From NCBI GenBank assembly GCA_018881555.1, contig JACAXG010000132.1:682001-746000 (forward strand): a stretch of 64,000 nucleotides of DNA, in the 5' to 3' direction. Origin of the DNA: Amblyornis subalaris. Its lineage: Eukaryota; Chordata; Aves; Passeriformes; Ptilonorhynchidae. Below the pieces are notes generated by a model. It saw only the letters and a program-made list of their open reading frames with translations, was not told where the DNA came from and made no database searches. Shown piece by piece: positions 58,629-64,000 of this stretch; the stretch's first letter is position 1, and every line of letters begins with the position of its first letter. The position numbers and the translations under genes are program-made.

Positions 58629-61600
58629 GCTTTAATGTTGCTTAAAATATCTTCGGCCATTTCACTCATCGCCCCAGTAAGAAGTAGGATTTGCATAGGA
58701 TATCTAAAGCCATTGTGCTAAAACTAGTCAGTAGATGGCATCATGTAAACCCCATCAGCATCCACCTCCATGTCTTAGAGCTTGGTGAAATGATAAAACT
58801 GTTTGTGTTGTCAAGCAGTGACTGTACACTGCCGGTGTTGTATGAATTCCGAGGGAGCCACAGTCTGTCCCAGGGACCTCACAGCCTGAACCCAGCACAA
58901 GAGCAGTTCAAATGCACGTGCTGACAACCAGCCTGCTCTGGTTTCAGCATTTTCCATGCTGTGGTCAGGGTGTTCTCCAGGGACCGTTGTGTTTGAAACT
59001 CTTCTTTTTGATAATTCTAAAGGGTGCCAACTTTGAGTCTTACAGACTTGAAACTCTCATGAGAGGCTTTTTAAAGTGCCACATGTTTGGACCATGTCTC
59101 TTTTAGACATTTTATTCAAGATCCTTGCTTTTGGGGTCTTTTTGTTTTCTTTAAAGCTTGCTTTTTCTCAGCTTGGCAACGTTGAATTTTCCTGGTTTTC
59201 ATGGAAAGACGCCAGACTTTTAATATTGTTTTTGTATTTTATTTCCCTGAATTTTTTAAGGTGAATACAACAACTGATGGCTTACAGAGTGCTGCACTGA
59301 GAACACAGGATGCACCAGCAGCTCTGGCATTATTATGACCTATTGTCTCTGCACAGTTGTTGCTTAGTATTTTGCAAAGTCCCTTTGAAATGCACTGTAC
59401 AAGTTTCTGGTTCATTTCAATAGGGCTTTGTGTACTAAAGTGAATACGCATGCAAACCATTGCCAGAATTGATCCTAGAGTTTATAAAATGCCCCATGCA
59501 ATCTGGGCAGATGGGGATTTGCAGGCATTTCCATTATTTGCCTGACTCTAATATTCATCACAGTATGTTCTGTACAAATTGCTGGTACTGGATGTCCTGT
59601 TTAGATGTTGTGCAGAGNCAACAGTTTCCCAGAAGGTTCTAGCTATCCCTAAGAATGACAGGGATATTGCACAATAGTGCAATGTGGCTAAATTGCCAAA
59701 ACTGCTTCCACCAAAGTATTTGTTCCGTTATGTCTTGTGCCAGCAGCTGTGCTTGTTCTCTGAAGTACCCTGTAGCCAGGCAGGGTCTCAGAGGTGCCTG
59801 GTGTTGTGGCCTGCAGCCCTGTTCCATTTCCATGGCCTGTGCTTTCCACTCATTTTTACCAGACGTAGGTTCAGATTTCATATTTGGAATTCCTGCTTCT
59901 TGCAAATTGAGGGATTCTTTGCATCACAGATTCAGAGAGGGCCTATCCAAAAGACAAGGGGAAATTAAAAACATGACAGCCTAAATCCTCCTTTGTTCAG
60001 GCTTGAAGTATGTTAAGACTTGGGTCCATCTGTCATTTAAAACAGCCAGTTTTGTTTTGTGGGTTTTTGGTTGTTTGGGTTTTTTTTTATTCCCTATGGA
60101 AAAGAAAAAAATGACCAATATTGCAAACCAGGTATTTTTCCTTCAAGGACTGGGTTTCTCTTTGACTGTTTGTTTTTCACATTGCAGTGAAACTTGAGCA
60201 CAGGGCTATTAGGACAAGACCTTGTATTGCAGGCTGTAAGATGACGAAAAAGGCAGTAAAGATTGTGCAATTGTCTTCTAAAGTGCAGCTCTCAAGCTGG
60301 TCGTGTATCATCTGAATATGAAGTTCCCTTCATGCCCTTCAGCACAAACTGAGCACAAGGGAAGGAAATCACTACAAATGCAAGCATCAAATCTTTGAAG
60401 CTAACCCTGCTATCAAACTGAGGCTCTCACCAGCCTAATGGGAGCTTGTTAGACCATGTGGTTAAGCTTAATTGGATGTGAGACATAGCTGACTGTATAT
60501 CAAAGTCATATGCCTGCAGCAACTTTATCCCCAGGTAACCTCAAATGAGAAAAGTATCACAGTTATTATTCTTTATTTGTATTGCAGTAGAAGCTACAGG
60601 TCCACTGCCTTTATTATAGGCAAGGCACAAATCCACAACAAAGACTTTCCCAGGCCAAAGAGCTTTAAATCACACTTTCTGAAAACAGACAACAGGTGGA
60701 TACAGGCAGGCAGGGAAAGCAGCAGGTAACCATGAGATTTTGACTGGCAGCAGAAGAATAATTAAAATGAGTGTTTACCCAGGGGCTTATTTTTGGATTT
60801 ATGGGAGATGATTCAAACTACTTTCCCCCTCCTCTGGTTCTGAACCAGGTTCACTCCCATTATTCACGGCTTGCATTTAGCCTACTTTTTTTTTCCTGGA
60901 CAGTTGCATTACAAGTGCAAAATCCCTTCCTGATACAGTGGGTCTTGGTATCCTTCAGTCCCCAATCACTTAAGTTTCAGTGTCTAAAGGTGGAGTCTTG
61001 ACTGAGGCTCACCAGGAACTGTTCTGGCTCCAGATATCTCGTTTGGGTCATGGCTACNGGCCCTTGCTTGCCACCGAGGAAGGAGGAGGCTCTAGATGGC
61101 ATCTCTGCCCTGTGTAGTTTCCTCTTCTGGAGGGAGATGACTCAGGTGAGAGATGCAGGTGCAGAACCCAGCCCCGCAGATGTGATCAGAGCCAGACATT
61201 TGTAGAGGTGGTTTGGGCACCCCATCGCTTTGGGCTCTGTCCTGACAAAACAGCAATCTGCAAAATCCTGGGAACAGCCAAATGGGCACTTCCCCTTCTG
61301 AGAAGGTCTTTTCTCCCCTAAACCTCAATATTTGAAAGCAGTTAAAAGCAATCTCAAATCTCAAGTAGCTCCTAATGATCCCCATGATCAGTTTTCAGCC
61401 CGATGCACTTTGAGAACTCAGAGATAATCTCCTTCCCTCTCCAACAGCCCATCATGCAATGCTGACAGGCACTCAACTCCTCAACTTCTCTCTACTACCT
61501 ATTCTGCTGAGGAAGAATTCTGCTGTAGGCAGCCCCTTACCTTCCTCAGCTTGTGTAAAAATGTGTTGTTTCTTTTGGTTTATTATATTTAAAATTTTGA

Positions 61601-61644
61601 CTTTTTTTAGTTGGCATAATTCATCATCACTATAGTCCACGCTG

Positions 61645-61678
61645 TTTATTTATATATATATATAAATATATATATATA
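61645..61678. repeat. TA-rich simple repeat
   Basis: An alternating TA tract of about 34 bases, interrupted by TTTATT at the left and AAATA in the middle and ending at an N. It is self-complementary and lies in the AT-rich distal 3' UTR. Confidence 0.85.
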
Positions 61679-61704
61679 NCACAAAGCAGGCTCAGGTCTA
61701 ACCA

Positions 61705-61710
61705 AATAAA
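61705..61710 (+). promoter_or_regulatory. Possible internal polyadenylation signal
   Basis: AATAAA sits in an AT-rich stretch shortly after the TA repeat. In such composition the hexamer is easily met by chance, and no clear downstream GT-rich element follows. Confidence 0.2.
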
Positions 61711-62202
61711 TATTGATATTTAAAAAGGAGCTTCCTTAATATATCGAAACCATTTCAATACATCTCAGCCAAAGATTGCACTTTTTTAATAGGAACTATG
61801 TTTTTCATCTTTGTGAAATCTGTATTGATTTCAAATGGTCTTTAATGTCAATCTGCAACCTACTTTCTCTGAAGAAAAAAATGAAAGAATTAAACATTTG
61901 CCCCATAAGATTAGACAAAGTTTCATATTGGCTTAACACTAAATTAGTGTGAGGCTGGTTATATTCAGGGTTTTTTTCTATTCTCTAAGGATTAAGGCTG
62001 TGATTTGTTGAATTATACTTGAACTGGACCAGATGTACTATTTATTGAGCTTATATAATCTTGTTAATTTAAGTTTTGGTTTGTAAACAGTTGAAATTTG
62101 TTAGTATTTGTTTAATTATGTAGGAACTGTCACCAATATTAACTGATCTGTGTAACTGATTGCAAAGTGTTTCAATTTGTGTTTCTTAAAAAGAAAGATT
62201 TT

Positions 62203-62208
62203 AATAAA
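62203..62208 (+). promoter_or_regulatory. Main polyadenylation signal AATAAA of RBM20
   Basis: A canonical AATAAA is followed within about 25 bases by a GT-rich stretch (ttggtgggcaattgt), as expected for a cleavage site near 62225. It is the last such signal for this gene in the window and gives a UTR length like that of mammalian RBM20. Confidence 0.65.
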
Positions 62209-62225
62209 GAGACTTATAAAGCATA

Positions 62226-64000
62226 TACATTGGTGGGCAATTGTCCCAGAAACAACATGCTTCTAGCTTCCCAGGGGATCTATTAAAAACCCAAATGAAT
62301 AAAAGATAGTTTAGGGAGTAAGAATGAAGCAGGGGGACAAAAGGTTTGCTTTTAAATATAATTTCTACGAGTTGTGGTTCTTGCCAGGGAGCTCCCACTG
62401 TGCAGATNGTGAGTGATTGCCATCATCTGGTGCTGAAGTTGAAGTGAGTACATCTCAACAGCTCGCTCTGTAATTATTATTAATTGTTATTAACTACTCC
62501 ANTACCTCTAGATGTGTCCTCACTTCCCTTTTTCTCTTTATTTCCTAATGAACTGGGCAAGCTGTCTGTTCCCACTGGCTTTTCGCTGTCTCCATCCAGG
62601 TTGACTTCTCAGCCTTCTGAAAGCACCACATAAAACCTTCCCCAGCCAGGCACTTTCTCCACCTCATAACAACCTAAGTGCCCTAAGTTTTCCCAATAAC
62701 TCTGTTTCCGTTATGCTCTCCCTCTGCCTTTCCTGATTTTTATTCTTTTCAGCAGTGTCCTCCCCGGTGCCCCCCGGCTATACAGGGCCCTTTCCCACTC
62801 TGGCCTTCTCCCTGCCTCACCTCCACTGCCACCAACCGGAGTTCCTGGGAGGAGACACTCAGCCTCAGCCAGGGTGACGTAAAGACATTCTTGTACTAAA
62901 TATTTAAGGAATGCGATGAAGACAAAAGCTGAGGGGAGTCTTTACCACCAGATTTGATGAATTCATTCAGTGGAAAACACTGTGAGGAGAACTGAGACAA
63001 GGCAATGCCCAGACCACGTGCAAGGCAGAACATGGGGCACTATCAAAGCATGAGCTACACCTCCCACCACCTGCCCTGGGAAGGAAACGGGTCCTATCTG
63101 CCCCACTGAATGGCTGGGGAAATAGGTGATGGGCAAAAATGCTGGCAGTCAGTGTTCTGACTCTGCAGCTCATTAAATCAGTTCTTTTGAGTAACTGTTT
63201 TGCAGGTGAGACACACGTGTAATGTATTTTAAGCACAAATGGTTTCGGTTCTTCTGTCCTGGATATATTGAAACCTTTCTTCGTGTGATACCATCTCATT
63301 GCAGCTATGAATCTCTCGCTTTAGAAATCAGGCAAATATATCTATAACAAAAAAAAAAAATCCAAACCATGGTGTTCAAACATGATGTTTCAAGTTCAGG
63401 TTTTGTCACACTTAGTATTCTTAGTGGAAAGGGGAACTCGGGTCAGGGAAACTTCAGAGGTGAACAAAACACCAGCTTGGCCTTTCGATGCAAGGCTGTG
63501 ACCTCACTTGGACAGCCAGGCTGTAATCCAGCTGTCCAGCCTGCCCCGCTGAGCAGACCAGGTCAAGGCTGCCCCAAAAGAGGAGCCCTCTATGGGAAGC
63601 TCACCAGGAGGGNGGGCAGGGGTGTGCAGGGATGGTGCTGCCTGCTTTGGGCCAGGCTGATGCAGGGCTTGGCCAGTGGACCCTGCCCTGGCACACCAGC
63701 CAGGCCAGCAGGCGCTGTGCAGAGCAGCCTCCCCCCTCTTGCATGGAGGCACCCTGGGACTCTGCTGTGTTTGTGCAGGTGGTAGCGAGGGCAGCCCCGG
63801 AGAACAGGTTTGCCTTGGCTTACTTTCCTACATCCGACTCCACCAGTCTCCACTTATCTGTGTCAATAGGTCGAGCTCTCCTCGTGTGCTTGGCTCACCT
63901 GATGCAATGCTGCAACTTGAAGCCATGGGAGCATGTGGTATGTATTTGTGGAGGAAAAGTTCCCCAGGTTGTGGACAAGAGAGGAACTGGACAAGGGATT
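62226..64000. other. Intergenic DNA downstream of RBM20
   Basis: No coding exon is recognised. The stretch 63480-63850 is GC-richer and opens frames on both strands without a recognisable domain. In human the next gene in this direction is PDCD4; nothing of it is seen here. Confidence 0.6.

Larger units (their letters stand above)
58253..62225 (+). other. RBM20: RBM20 3' untranslated region
   Basis: The sequence from the stop codon to just past the AATAAA at 62203 contains no splice acceptor/donor pair or coding exon that I can support. A UTR of about 4 kb fits the long 3' UTR of mammalian RBM20. It includes a proximal AATAAA at 58347, a second internal one at 61705, a TA-rich block at 61645-61678 and a MEF2-like sequence at 58619. 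The end point is inferred from the signal; only RNA data would fix it. Confidence 0.75.

Noticed and set aside
63369..63853. Open frames on both strands near the right edge, considered as an exon of the next gene.
   Set aside because: They do not resemble PDCD4 or any protein I recognise, and GC-rich composition explains them.
1..64000. CRISPR arrays, rRNA, tRNA, prokaryotic operons or an intact provirus.
   Set aside because: None was seen. The tandem repeats present are micro- and minisatellites, and the only retroelement signs are decayed or truncated LINEs.

Overview
The window is vertebrate nuclear DNA, almost certainly from a bird. It is AT-rich, mostly non-coding, and contains short exons separated by GT...AG introns. 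A truncated CR1 retroposon 3' end of the avian type lies at about 43.2 kb. Isolated single Ns throughout mark it as draft assembly.

One protein-coding gene is recognisable: RBM20, the muscle splicing repressor of titin and other sarcomere/calcium-handling transcripts, on the + strand. I could place 13 consecutive coding exons at base resolution, corresponding to exons 2-14 of the 14-exon human gene, between 35196 and the stop codon at 58250-58252. They join in frame into about 1195 residues. In order these give a leucine/proline-rich N-terminal region, a U1-type zinc finger split across exons 2/3, an RRM on exons 6/7, an RS region containing the intact PRSRSP cardiomyopathy hotspot, an acidic Glu-rich region, and a C-terminal matrin-type zinc finger. 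Exon 1 with the start codon is not seen and should lie upstream of base 1.

Layout. 1-35195 is inferred to be the 3' part of the very long intron 1. It holds decayed CR1-like LINE fragments (about 6.7-7.5 kb, 20.06-20.13 kb, 28.95-29.5 kb), a 22-bp minisatellite (15.7 kb), an AAT microsatellite (30.5 kb), a CpG-dense island-like patch (24.15-24.5 kb) and several splice-like signals. 35196-58252 holds the coding exons and introns. 58253 to about 62225 is a roughly 4-kb 3' UTR ending at a good AATAAA. The remaining 1.8 kb is intergenic; in vertebrates the next gene is usually PDCD4, but none of it is visible.

The most interesting observations concern RBM20's own splicing. They are a tandem donor next to the RRM, a NAGNAG acceptor eleven nucleotide-triplets or fewer from the RSRSP hotspot, competing acceptors at exon 12, a weak exon 10 donor, a UCUU-rich acceptor at exon 4 (UCUU is RBM20's known RNA motif), and a candidate poison microexon plus a candidate recursive splice site in intron 1. 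No wholly new system was found.
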